Part shown: positions 50,269 through 64,000 of the stretch, in pieces
Layout: every line of letters starts with the position of its first letter
Position numbering within the stretch: the stretch's first letter is position 1
Assembly: GCF_014650895.1 (NCBI RefSeq)
Contig: NZ_BMVV01000021.1
Location: 78,549-142,548 of the forward strand
Origin: Streptomyces omiyaensis
GTDB taxonomy: Bacteria > Actinomycetota > Actinomycetes > Streptomycetales > Streptomycetaceae
Direction: 5' to 3'
Length of the DNA stretch: 64,000 nt
Translations under genes and position numbers: made by a program
The notes under the pieces: model-generated
What the model saw: the letters and a program-made list of their open reading frames with translations, nothing else
Told to the model about the DNA's origin: nothing
Databases searched by the model: none

Positions 50269-51090
50269 TCAGCCGGCCTCGGGGTCGCCCTTGGTGTAGC
50301 TCAGACGCTCCACCTGGCCGTCCTCGAACTTCTCGGAGACCTTCTTGCCGTTCACGTACAGCTCGATCGCGCCCGCGTTGCCGAGGACGAGGTCGACCTG
50401 GGCGTCGTCCTGGAAGGTCTTGGTGTCGCCTTCCTGGAGGAAGCCGTCGAAGAGCATCTTGCCGTCGGAGGCCTTGGCCGAGATCCAGCTCTTGCCGTCG
50501 GCGGTGAGCTTGACCGTGACCTTGTCCGCCGGGACGGCCGCGATGGCGCTCTCCGTCGGCTTCGGCGCGGGCTTGACCGGCTTGGGCTTGGCGGCGGCGG
50601 TCGCCTTCTCCGGGGCGGGCGCCGGACCGCCCTCGGCGGCCGTGCTGCCCTTGGGCTGCTCGGCGCCGTTGAACATCGTGAAGCCGACGAAGCCGACGAC
50701 GGCGACGATCGCCGCGACCATGGCCGCGGTCCAGTTGGGCCGCCGGGGCTCGGGGCGGATACGTTCCGCCTCGAAGAGCGGGGCCGCCGGGGTGGGCGCG
50801 GGACGCCCGCCGTGGTCGGCGTCGTACCGCTCGATCAGCGGTGCCGGATCGAGGCCGACCGCACGCGCGAGCGTGCGGATGTGACCGCGCGCGTAGACGT
50901 CGCCGCCACAGCGCGAGAAGTCGTCCTCCTCGATGCCGTGCACGATCGGGATCCGGACACGGGTGGAGGCGCTGACCTCTTCGACGCTGAGACCTGCGGC
51001 GATGCGGGCCTGCTGAAGGGTGCGACCGATCGGTTCCCGGTCGTCTGACGGGAACGTCCGGTCGTCTTCGGGGGAGTTGCCGATGGACAC
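50269..51090 (-). CDS. RodZ-like HTH membrane protein
   Basis: A 273-residue protein with an N-terminal Cro-type HTH (IGRTLQQARIAAGLSVEEVS, 20-95), a helix at about 145-165 (AAMVAAIVAVVGFVGFTMF), a Lys/Pro/Ala linker and a C-terminal DUF4115 beta domain (about 190-270) outside the cell. This is the RodZ architecture, in which RodZ ties MreB to cell-wall synthesis. Start 51090 (GTG) has GAAAGG upstream; GTG 51117 is an alternative. Located between ftsK and rimO, as in related genomes. Confidence 0.88.
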   Translation of the reverse strand: MSIGNSPEDDRTFPSDDREPIGRTLQQARIAAGLSVEEVSASTRVRIPIVHGIEEDDFSRCGGDVYARGHIRTLARAVGLDPAPLIERYDADHGGRPAPTPAAPLFEAERIRPEPRRPNWTAAMVAAIVAVVGFVGFTMFNGAEQPKGSTAAEGGPAPAPEKATAAAKPKPVKPAPKPTESAIAAVPADKVTVKLTADGKSWISAKASDGKMLFDGFLQEGDTKTFQDDAQVDLVLGNAGAIELYVNGKKVSEKFEDGQVERLSYTKGDPEAG

Positions 51091-51343
51091 GAGAGCGCCT
51101 TTCGAGCGTGTAGCCACCTGCTGGACGTTCAGTCTATGGGTGGTACGAAAGGGTGGGGCAACCGGGCGGGTGCGGTTTGTACGCCATGAGGCTGTACATC
51201 ACGAGGAGAGGACATCCTTCTGTCCCTCCGTCCAACTTGACGTTCGGCCAGGGGAAACGGTTGCCCCCGATTCCCTTACGAGTGAGTCTCGGCCCGGTCT
51301 CGAACGGGTACCCCGCGCCGGCCGCCCCACGCGCCCGCCCCGG

Positions 51344-54163
51344 TTACTCCTCCGACTCGCCGCGGATCACCGCGAGCACCCCGTCCAGCTCGTCCGGCTT
51401 GACAAGCACGTCCCTCGCCTTGGAGCCCTCGCTCGGGCCCACGATGTTCCTCGACTCCATCAGGTCCATCAGCCGGCCGGCCTTGGCGAAGCCCACCCGC
51501 AGCTTCCGCTGGAGCATCGACGTGGAGCCGAACTGGGTCGACACGACCAGCTCGGCCGCCTGGCACAGCAGATCGAGGTCGTCGCCGATCTCCTCGTCGA
51601 TCTCCTTCTTCTGCTTGCTGCCGACGGTGACGTCGTCGCGGAAGACCGGCGTCATCTGGTCCTTGCAGTGCTGCACCACGCCCGCGACCTCGGCCTCGGT
51701 GACGAAGGCGCCCTGCATGCGGACCGGCTTGTTCGCGCCCATCGGCAGGAAGAGGCCGTCGCCCTTGCCGATGAGCTTCTCGGCGCCGGGCTGGTCGAGG
51801 ATGACCCGGCTGTCGGCGAGCGAGGAGGTGGCGAAGGCGAGCCGGGACGGCACGTTCGCCTTGATCAGGCCCGTGACGACGTCCACCGAGGGCCGCTGGG
51901 TGGCGAGCACCAGGTGGATGCCGGCCGCGCGGGCCAGCTGGGTGATGCGGACGATGGCGTCCTCGACGTCCCGGGGGGCGACCATCATCAGGTCGGCGAG
52001 CTCGTCGACGATCACCAGGAGGTACGGGTAGGTCTTCAGCTCCCGCTCGCTGCCGGGCGGCAGCTGCACCTTGCCGTCCCGGATCGCCTGGTTGAAGTCG
52101 TCGATGTGCCGGAAGCCGAAGGCGGCCAGGTCGTCGTAGCGCAGGTCCATCTCGCGCACCACCCACTGGAGGGCCTCGGCGGCCCGCTTGGGGTTGGTGA
52201 TGATCGGCGTGATCAGGTGCGGGATGCCCTCGTAGGCGGTCAGCTCGACCCGCTTGGGGTCGACGAGGACCATCCGGACGTCCTCGGGGGTCGCCCGGAT
52301 CATCACCGAGGTGATGAGGCAGTTGATGCAGGAGGACTTGCCGGAGCCGGTGGCGCCCGCGACGAGGATGTGCGGCATCTTCGCCAGGTTGGCCATCACG
52401 TAGCCGCCCTCGACGTCCTTGCCGAGCGCGACCAGCATCGGATGGTCGTCGTCGCCGTCCGCGAGCCGCAGCACGTCGCCGAGGTTGACCATCTCGCGGT
52501 CGGAGTTCGGGATCTCGATGCCGACGGCCGACTTGCCCGGGATCGGCGAGATGATCCGCACGTCCGGCGAGGCCACCGCGTAGGCGATGTTCTTCGTCAG
52601 CGCGGTGATCTTCTCGACCTTCACGGCGGGCCCGAGCTCGACCTCGTACCGGGTGACCGTCGGGCCGCGGGTGAAACCGGTGACCGCCGCGTCCACCTTG
52701 AACTCGCCGAACACGTTCGACAGCGCGTCCACCACGACGTCGTTCGCCGCCGACCGCGTCTTGCCCGGCCCGCCCCGCTCCAGCAGGTCCAGGGACGGCA
52801 GCGCGTAGGTGATGTCGCCGGACAGCTGGAGCTGCTCGGCCCGGGCCGGCAGGTCCGTCGGCTCCGGCGCCGGCTTGGTCAGATCCGGTACGGAACCGCC
52901 GGCCGCCCGCTTGTCCGCGCCCCGCGCCGTCGGCACGTTCGGCGGCGTCTTCGGCCGGGGCGGTACCGGCCCGCCGGCCTCGTCCGTCTCCCCGCCGGCC
53001 CCCTCGGCGCGGGCCGCGGCCCGCTCGGCGGTCACGTCCCTGGTCAGGTCGGCGACCAGCGGCGACGGCGGCATGCCGTTCAGCACCGCACCGTCGAGCG
53101 CGGCCGCCGCCGCGGCGGCCACGTCCACCGGGTCCAGGCCGTGCTCGTGGCCCGGCGCCTCCGTCCGCGGCCGGGCGGTGCGCCCGCGCCGCCGCAGCGC
53201 CTCCGCCTCGACCCGGTCCACGTCGTACGGATCGGCCGGGCCGCCGGTGCGCCGCCGCACCGGCCGGGCGGCGCGCGGCGGCTCGTGCCGGTCGTCCTCG
53301 TACGGCCCGTGGTCCGCGTACGGCTCCTCGGCAGGCTCCTCGTAGGCGGGTTCGAGGAGGCCGAGCCGGACGCCGAGCGCGCGCAGCCGCTGCGGGATGG
53401 CGTTGACCGGGGTGGCGGTCACCACGAGGAGGCCGAAGAGGGTGAGCAGCACCAGCAGCGGGACGGCCAGCGCCTCCCCCGTCATGAAGACCAGCGGCTG
53501 GGAGGAGGCCCAGCCGATCAGCCCGCCCGCGTCCTGCATCGCCTCGGAGCCGGCGTCCCGCCCGGGCGAGCCGCAGGCGATGTGGACCTGTCCGAGGACC
53601 CCGATGACCAGGGCGGAGAGCCCGATGACGATCCGGCCGTTGGCCTCCGGCCGCTCCGGATAGCAGAAGAGCCGGAAGGAGATGGCGCCGAGCAGCAGCG
53701 GCACGAGCAGGTCGAGCCGGCCGAAGGCACCGGTGACCAGCATCTCGACGAGGTCGCCGACCGGGTTGTCCAGATGGGACCAGGTGCCCGCGGCGACGAT
53801 CAGCGCGGCGGCGAGCAGCAGCAGGGCCAGCCCGTCCTTGCGGTGGGCGGGGTCGAGCCCCTTGGCACCCCGTCCTATGCCCCGGAACATCGCGCCGACG
53901 CCGTGCGCGGCACCGCGCGCCACCTTGTACACGCCTCCGGTCGGCGACGGCGCGGGCCGGGCGGCGGGCCGCTTCGCCGCGGCCCTCTTCGCGGGCGCCC
54001 GCTTGGCGGGCGCGGCCTTCTTGGCCGCCGCCTTCTTCGCGGGCGGCTTGCCCGGGGACTTCGCCGTGGACTTGGCGGCCGCTTTCTTCGCGGCCCCCGA
54101 CGTCCGGCCGGCGCGCGATGGTGCGGTGCCCTGGGAACCCTTGCCGGACGTACGTGAAGCCAT
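51344..54163 (-). CDS. ftsK: DNA translocase FtsK
   Basis: A 939-residue FtsK/SpoIIIE ATPase for chromosome segregation at septa. A Lys/Ala/Pro-rich N-terminus (about 1-70), four membrane helices (about 95-260), a disordered linker (about 260-480) and the motor with Walker A GATGSGKSS near 600-608 and DELADLMM Walker B. C-terminal gamma domain with QRKLRVGFAKAGRLMDLME binds KOPS-like sites. ATG 54163 is preferred over upstream in-frame 54205. Followed by the RodZ-like gene after 253 bases. Confidence 0.95.
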   Translation of the reverse strand: MASRTSGKGSQGTAPSRAGRTSGAAKKAAAKSTAKSPGKPPAKKAAAKKAAPAKRAPAKRAAAKRPAARPAPSPTGGVYKVARGAAHGVGAMFRGIGRGAKGLDPAHRKDGLALLLLAAALIVAAGTWSHLDNPVGDLVEMLVTGAFGRLDLLVPLLLGAISFRLFCYPERPEANGRIVIGLSALVIGVLGQVHIACGSPGRDAGSEAMQDAGGLIGWASSQPLVFMTGEALAVPLLVLLTLFGLLVVTATPVNAIPQRLRALGVRLGLLEPAYEEPAEEPYADHGPYEDDRHEPPRAARPVRRRTGGPADPYDVDRVEAEALRRRGRTARPRTEAPGHEHGLDPVDVAAAAAAALDGAVLNGMPPSPLVADLTRDVTAERAAARAEGAGGETDEAGGPVPPRPKTPPNVPTARGADKRAAGGSVPDLTKPAPEPTDLPARAEQLQLSGDITYALPSLDLLERGGPGKTRSAANDVVVDALSNVFGEFKVDAAVTGFTRGPTVTRYEVELGPAVKVEKITALTKNIAYAVASPDVRIISPIPGKSAVGIEIPNSDREMVNLGDVLRLADGDDDHPMLVALGKDVEGGYVMANLAKMPHILVAGATGSGKSSCINCLITSVMIRATPEDVRMVLVDPKRVELTAYEGIPHLITPIITNPKRAAEALQWVVREMDLRYDDLAAFGFRHIDDFNQAIRDGKVQLPPGSERELKTYPYLLVIVDELADLMMVAPRDVEDAIVRITQLARAAGIHLVLATQRPSVDVVTGLIKANVPSRLAFATSSLADSRVILDQPGAEKLIGKGDGLFLPMGANKPVRMQGAFVTEAEVAGVVQHCKDQMTPVFRDDVTVGSKQKKEIDEEIGDDLDLLCQAAELVVSTQFGSTSMLQRKLRVGFAKAGRLMDLMESRNIVGPSEGSKARDVLVKPDELDGVLAVIRGESEE

Positions 54164-54297
54164 GGTGCTGAGGTTACCGGTGAGCGGCCGGGCTGTCCGC
54201 CTCACCCGAACGTGTCGCCCTTGCCCCGGCGGGAAGCTGACGAACGGTCATGCGATCCGGGCGTCGCGCGGCGGCGGACCGGGCCCGCGTCGCGGCC

Positions 54298-54972
54298 TCA
54301 GCCCTGCGCGGGCAGCGAGGCCGCTCCGCCGGTGCCCGGCTCCAGCGCGTCCAGCGCCCGCCGCAGCCCGGTGAGCTTCCGCTCCAGGTGGGCGGCGGTG
54401 GCGACGGCGGCCGCGTCGGCCGACTCGTCGTCGAGCTGCTTGGACAGCGCCTCGGCCTGCTCCTCGACGGCGGCGAGCCGGGCGGACAGCTCGGCGAGCA
54501 GCCCCGCGGCCTCCTTGCCCTGACCGCCCTCGCCGCCGCCCTCCAGCTGGAGCCGCAGCAGGGCGGCCTGCTCGCGCAGCTTGCAGTTCTTCATGTAGAG
54601 CTCGACGAAGACCGAGACCTTCGCGCGCAGCACCCACGGGTCGAACGGCTTGGAGATGTAGTCGACCGCGCCGGCCGCGTACCCGCGGAAGGTGTGGTGC
54701 GGGCCGTGGTTGATCGCGGTGAGGAAGATGATCGGGATGTCCCGGGTCCGCTCGCGCCGCTTGATGTGCGCGGCGGTCTCGAAGCCGTCCATGCCGGGCA
54801 TCTGGACGTCGAGCAGGATGACCGCGAAGTCGTCCGTCAGCAGCGCCTTGAGCGCTTCCTCCCCGGACGATGCCCGCACCAGCGTCTGATCGAGCGCGGA
54901 GAGAATGGCCTCCAGCGCCAGCAGATTCTCCGGCCGGTCATCGACCAGGAGGATCTTGGCCTTCTGCACCAT
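54298..54972 (-). CDS. osaB: Response regulator OsaB
   Basis: A 224-residue receiver-only regulator. The receiver (1-125) has LVDDRPEN, phospho-acceptor Asp in LLDVQMPGMDG and K in SKPFDP; the rest is a long coiled coil (LREQAALLRLQLEGG through LERKLTGLRRALD), no DNA-binding domain. In S. coelicolor OsaB is the partner of OsaA in osmotic adaptation. ATG 54972 follows GAGGAGG. It follows osaA by 301 bases on the same strand. Signal output probably by protein contact. Confidence 0.9.
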   Translation of the reverse strand: MVQKAKILLVDDRPENLLALEAILSALDQTLVRASSGEEALKALLTDDFAVILLDVQMPGMDGFETAAHIKRRERTRDIPIIFLTAINHGPHHTFRGYAAGAVDYISKPFDPWVLRAKVSVFVELYMKNCKLREQAALLRLQLEGGGEGGQGKEAAGLLAELSARLAAVEEQAEALSKQLDDESADAAAVATAAHLERKLTGLRRALDALEPGTGGAASLPAQG

Positions 54973-55273
54973 GCCCCGTCCTCCTCGTCCCGGCAACGGC
55001 TCGACCCGGTTTCCGGAACCGCTGCCGGAACCGGGGGAAGCACCGGGCGCCGCCCCGGAGGACGGCTTCCTGGTGCCGTCCGTCCTTGTGCCGGTCATCG
55101 TAGCCGCACCCCGCACGTCGCCACACCCTGTCACCGTGATGTCACTGTGCACAGTTCGGAAACGGGGCGCGGGTCGAGAAGGTTCCCCGTTCCGGCAGGT
55201 CTCACACGCCGACGGCACGGGTACGCCGTCCGGTGCCGGGCCCGCACGGACTCCGGCGCCGGACGGCGGGCCG
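54973..55273. other. Gap between osaA and osaB
   Basis: 301 bases without a gene. It holds the osaB RBS and a likely separate osaB promoter, but I could not find a clear -35/-10 pair or a SigB-type motif. No strong hairpin stands out. A frame continuing upstream of osaB is possible but lacks family support. Confidence 0.4.
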
Positions 55274-60778
<5,505 letters not shown>

Positions 60779-61050
60779 CGTGTCCCTCCCGAAAGGGGTC
60801 GACCGTTCCGCTCCGGCTCCCGCCGAAGCATGCCCAGTGTTTCACCGCGACCGAACCAGGCGATAACAGTTCGGCAGCTTCGCACAGCGTCCCCGCCCCC
60901 GGAGGGCGGAAACAGCGGAGACCGGCATCCGCGGGGACCGCGAAGGTAAGTAACCTGGCATCCGGCTGTCCAGCCGCCCCGGTCCGCCCGGCGGGGGCGG
61001 TGCGGAGCGCGTACGACCAACCACCGGGCAGCGGGAGGGGCAGACCGAGC

Positions 61051-63696
61051 ATGGCGGAGCCGGGCGTCGAGACGCGTACGAGGAGTGCTGTGATCACCGC
61101 GCGGGCGACCGCCACCTTCGACCCCGTCGGACGGTCCGTCGCCGCCGCCCGGGCCTTCGTCCGGGACACGCTCCAGGGCTGGGGCCACCCGGAGCTCGTG
61201 GACGACGCCGTCGTCCTCACCAGCGAGCTGGTCACCAACGCCGTGGTGCACGCGGGCACCGCCGCCGACGTCCTGTGCCTGCGCTCCGAGGACAGCGTCC
61301 GGGTCGAGGTCGCCGACCGCTATCCGGAGCGCGAGATCCCCGTCCAGAGCGGCCGCACCCTCGCGAGCCCCGACCGGGAGAACGGCCGTGGCCTGCTCCT
61401 GTGCGCCGCCCTCGCGGACCGCTGGGGCGTCGACTACTCCCCCACCCGCAAGCACGTCTGGTTCCACCTCGACCTCCCCCAGCGCCCGGTCGGCACCCGT
61501 TCCGCGGGCCCGGTGCTGCCCGACGCGCTCCTCCCGGTCGCCGACAGCCGCGTCCGCGTCGCCGTCGTCCAGATCGACCGGGGCGGCGCCATCACCTCGT
61601 GGAACGAGGACGCCGAGGAGCTCTTCGGGTACGCCCCCGAGCAGGTCACCGGCAAGCCGCTCGGCGACCTCGCCGCCTGGCCGCACACCCCCGGCATCGG
61701 CACCGGTCTCGCCGAGGCCCTCCGTCTCTCCCGCTGGGAGGGCAGTTACGGGCTCCGCTGCGCCGACGGCCGCGTCGTCCCCGTGTACGCCTCCCACCTG
61801 CGGGTCCGGGACGCGGAGGGCGAGCCGTCCACGGTCTGCCTCCTGGTGCGGGAGGACGAGCGCGCGGTGCTGCAGACCCCGCAGCGCCCGGCGGCCGACC
61901 CGGGCGCGGAGAGCCGCGCCACGGACCCCTTCGAGGTCTTCATCGGCTCCCCCGCCCCCGACGACCTGGACGGCCTCCTGCAGCGCACGGTGGAGCGGGC
62001 CCGCGACATGCTGGACGGCGACGCCGCCTTCCTCCTCCTGGCGACGGACGACGAGACGGAGCTGGAGGTGCGGGCGACGACCGGCCTCCCGGCGGCCCGC
62101 CAGCGCTTCGCCCGCGTCCCGGTGGAGACCGGCGCCAGCCGTTACGGCTCGGCCCGCATGCCCGCGGTCCACGAGGACCTGGCCGCCGTCCCCGGCGCCG
62201 TGCCCCTCCTCGAGGGCACCGGCATGCGCTCGGTGGTCACGGTGCCGCTGAAGGTCGAGGGCCGTCTCACCGGCTCCCTCGGCGTCGCCGCCGAGGCCTC
62301 GAACCGCTACTCGAACGACGAGGCCCTCCGTCTCCAGTTCGCCGCCGACCGCATCGCCCTGGCCGTCGAGTCCGCCCGTCTGGGCGAGCTCGAACGCCTC
62401 CGCCGCGGCTCCCTCAGCTTCCTCGTCGAGGCCTCCGACCTGCTGGCCGGCACCCTCGACCGGGACCAGACCCTGGCCCTGATGGCCCAGATGACGGTCC
62501 CCACCCTGGCCACCTGGTGCGCCGTCTACACGATCGCCGACCCGACCTCGGACCCGTACCTCTCGTACGTGCTCCACGAGGACGAGGACCGCATCGACGG
62601 CCTGAAGGCCCTGCTCGGCTCGATCGCCCCGCCCGACCCGGTGCCGTCGCCCGGCGCCCGGCTCTGGACCGCCCCGGGCGACGCCGCCCACCGGGCCGCG
62701 CTGGCCGCCTCGGCCCGCGAGCTGGAGCACCTGGGCAGCCCGCTCTCCTCCGGCATCGACGGCACCCTGGCCACGGCCGGCGCGGTCGCCGGCGAGACGG
62801 TCGTGCTGCCGCTGGTCGCCCGGAACCGGGTGATCGGCATGCTGACCCTGGGCCGGCCGGCCGAGGACCACTTCCGCCAGGAGATCCTGGAGCTCGCCGA
62901 GGACCTCTCGCGCCGGGCCGCCCTGGCCCTGGACAACGCGCGCCTGTACTCGGAGCGCAACGCCATCAGCCAGTCCCTCCAGCGCAGCCTCCTCCCGCCC
63001 GGTCTCCCCAAGATCCCGGGCGTCGAGGTGGACGTGATCTACCGGGCGGCCGGCGAGGGCAACGAGGTGGGCGGCGACTTCTACGACGTCTTCCCCATCA
63101 GCGAGGACGTGTACGGCTTCGCGATCGGCGACGTCTGCGGCACGGGCCCGGAGGCCGCGGCCGTCACGGGCCTGGCCCGGCACGCCCTGCGCCTGCTGGC
63201 CCGGGAGGGGTTCGGCGGCCCGGCCGTCCTGGAGCGCCTGAACGCGGCGATCCTCGACGAGGGCGCCCGCAGCCGCTTCCTGACCCTTCTGTACGGGGAG
63301 CTGCGCCCGCAGCCGGGCGGCTCGGCCGTCCTGAAGGTGGTCTGCGCCGGCCATCCGCTGCCGCTGCGCCTCCGCCCGGACGGGACGGTCACCCCGGCCG
63401 CCGAGCCCCAGCCGCTGCTGGGCGTCATGGAGGACCTGGAGCTGTACGAGGAGACCTTCACGCTCGACCCCGGCGACGTCCTCCTCTGTGTCACGGACGG
63501 CGTCACGGAGCGCCGTGAGGGGACCCGCATGCTGGGCGACGACGGCCTCGCCGACGCCCTGAAGACGTGTACGGGCCTGACCGCCGGCGCGGTCGGCGGC
63601 CGCATCCTCCGGGCCGTGGAGCGTTTCGCCCAGGCTCCGGCCTCGGACGACATGGCCATCCTCACGATGCGCCTCCAGGAACCGGACCCCAGCTGA
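61051..63696 (+). CDS. osaC: OsaC-like anti-sigma kinase / PP2C phosphatase
   Basis: An 881-residue soluble multidomain regulator. Order: HATPase_c RsbW-like anti-sigma kinase (about 20-145, TSELVTNAVVHA, GRGLLLC), PAS (about 165-275, ITSWNEDAEELFGY), two GAF domains (about 300-445 and 460-635), SpoIIE-type PP2C (about 645-880, GNEVGGDFYDVF, AAAVTGLARHAL, DDMAILT). In S. coelicolor OsaC modulates SigB after osmotic stress. ATG 61051 follows GGGAGGGG. Divergent from osaA with 272 bases between them. Confidence 0.92.
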   Translation: MAEPGVETRTRSAVITARATATFDPVGRSVAAARAFVRDTLQGWGHPELVDDAVVLTSELVTNAVVHAGTAADVLCLRSEDSVRVEVADRYPEREIPVQSGRTLASPDRENGRGLLLCAALADRWGVDYSPTRKHVWFHLDLPQRPVGTRSAGPVLPDALLPVADSRVRVAVVQIDRGGAITSWNEDAEELFGYAPEQVTGKPLGDLAAWPHTPGIGTGLAEALRLSRWEGSYGLRCADGRVVPVYASHLRVRDAEGEPSTVCLLVREDERAVLQTPQRPAADPGAESRATDPFEVFIGSPAPDDLDGLLQRTVERARDMLDGDAAFLLLATDDETELEVRATTGLPAARQRFARVPVETGASRYGSARMPAVHEDLAAVPGAVPLLEGTGMRSVVTVPLKVEGRLTGSLGVAAEASNRYSNDEALRLQFAADRIALAVESARLGELERLRRGSLSFLVEASDLLAGTLDRDQTLALMAQMTVPTLATWCAVYTIADPTSDPYLSYVLHEDEDRIDGLKALLGSIAPPDPVPSPGARLWTAPGDAAHRAALAASARELEHLGSPLSSGIDGTLATAGAVAGETVVLPLVARNRVIGMLTLGRPAEDHFRQEILELAEDLSRRAALALDNARLYSERNAISQSLQRSLLPPGLPKIPGVEVDVIYRAAGEGNEVGGDFYDVFPISEDVYGFAIGDVCGTGPEAAAVTGLARHALRLLAREGFGGPAVLERLNAAILDEGARSRFLTLLYGELRPQPGGSAVLKVVCAGHPLPLRLRPDGTVTPAAEPQPLLGVMEDLELYEETFTLDPGDVLLCVTDGVTERREGTRMLGDDGLADALKTCTGLTAGAVGGRILRAVERFAQAPASDDMAILTMRLQEPDPS

Positions 63697-63785
63697 CACG
63701 CCGCCACCACGACGGCCGGCCTCCCTCCCACGGGACCGCCGGCCGCCGTCCCGGCTCCGTTCCTCTTTTCTCCCCGAAAACGCAA

Positions 63786-63814
63786 GAAGGCCCCCGCCAA
63801 TGGCGGGGGCCTTC
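63786..63814. terminator. Bidirectional terminator: osaC and tRNA-Thr
   Basis: A perfect 13-bp stem (GAAGGCCCCCGCC and complement) with a 3-base loop lies 89 bases after osaC and 7 bases after the 3' end of the tRNA on the other strand. A short T-rich stretch (63814 onwards, CTCTCT) and upstream AAAACGC help both directions. It ends the rRNA operon. Confidence 0.9.
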
Positions 63815-63820
63815 TCTCTG

Positions 63821-63893
63821 AGCCCTTTAACGGAATCGAACCGTTGACCTTCTCCTTACCATGGAGACGCTCTACCGACTGAGCTAAAAGGGC
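63821..63893 (-). tRNA. tRNA-Thr (anticodon GGT)
   Basis: The minus strand reads GCCCTTTTAGCTCAGTCGG at its 5' end and folds to a full cloverleaf: 7-bp acceptor stem (GCCCTTT/AAAGGGC), D arm, anticodon arm with loop ATGGTAA giving anticodon GGT, and T arm with GGTTCGATTCC. Discriminator base is T and CCA is not encoded. It reads ACC and ACU. It lies only about 5 bases from 5S rRNA in the same direction, so is processed from the rRNA transcript. Confidence 0.97.
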
Positions 63894-63898
63894 GGGTT

Positions 63899-64000
63899 GT
63901 TCGGCGGTGTCCTACTCTCCCACAGGGTCCCCCCTGCAGTACCATCGGCGCTGAAAGGCTTAGCTTCCGGGTTCGGAATGTAACCGGGCGTTTCCCTAAC
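63899..64000 (-). rRNA. rrf: 5S ribosomal RNA, 3' part
   Basis: The minus strand reads GTTAGGGAAACGCCCGGTTA from the window edge and continues through CCGAACCCGGAAGCTAAGC and ATGGTACTGC to the 3' end ACACCGCCGAAC, matching Streptomyces 5S rRNA. About 17 nucleotides of the 5' end lie past the right edge. The 3' end is placed at 63899 to within a base or two. The 23S and 16S genes should follow further right. Confidence 0.95.

Overview
The window is a stretch of a Streptomyces-like chromosome. Base composition is very GC-rich, third codon positions are almost all G or C, many genes start with GTG, and the 5S rRNA and tRNA-Thr at the right edge are actinobacterial in sequence. Gene content and order match, from memory, the conserved S. 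coelicolor core region running from hflX to osaC (about SCO5796 down to SCO5747), read here in the same relative order. No database search was run. There is no integrase, transposase, phage or CRISPR signature, so this is core chromosome with a few lineage-specific insertions.

Layout. 1-1.6 kb: two tandem secreted trypsin-like serine proteases, the first cut by the window edge. 1.7-14 kb: a mostly minus-strand housekeeping block holding hflX, an M1 metallopeptidase, the RelA/SpoT homologue rshA, dapF, a membrane protein, miaA, two small plus-strand genes (one antitoxin-like), an extradiol-dioxygenase-like protein, a small conserved protein and miaB. 13.9-20 kb: a GlxA-type AraC regulator with an isochorismatase-family hydrolase, a DedA protein, a DesK-type two-component pair, and an acid-sugar kinase. 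20.4-27.2 kb: an orphan TAXI solute-binding protein, then the gluK-gluR two-component genes divergent from the gluABCD glutamate ABC transporter. 27.5-30.8 kb: an FAD monooxygenase, then a Cys-rich leader peptide with hairpins ahead of a cysteine dioxygenase-rhodanese operon.

30.9-39.2 kb: recX-recA with a strong damage-type promoter (PafBC/RecA-NDp motif plus a LexA box), a conserved protein, an SGNH hydrolase, an AI-2E family membrane protein, a DUF3046 protein, a toroid-fold protein, azlCD and an AraC regulator. 39.3-46 kb: the giant helicase gene lhr with its own damage-type promoter, a nei-type DNA glycosylase, an SDR oxidoreductase and a small membrane protein. 46.3-54.2 kb: a Dps protein, then on the minus strand ftsK, a RodZ-like protein, rimO-pgsA-cinA (stop and start codons overlap) and clgR. 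54.3-63.7 kb: the osmotic adaptation genes osaB, osaA (a hybrid kinase with a very long HAMP array) and the divergent osaC. 63.8-64 kb: the end of an rRNA operon (5S, then tRNA-Thr).

Functional threads: translation fidelity and tRNA modification (miaA, miaB, rimO, hflX), stringent response (rshA), DNA repair (recA, recX, lhr, nei, ftsK), proteolysis control (clgR), amino acid sensing and transport (gluRK, gluABCD, azlCD, the CDO operon) and osmotic stress (osaABC). I found no clearly new multi-gene defence or biosynthetic system. The most promising leads are a TAXI protein that could act as an extracellular partner of GluK, PafBC-type promoters in front of both recA and lhr (the latter giving a leaderless mRNA), a Cys leader peptide, and an EFKD-type RelA/SpoT homologue.
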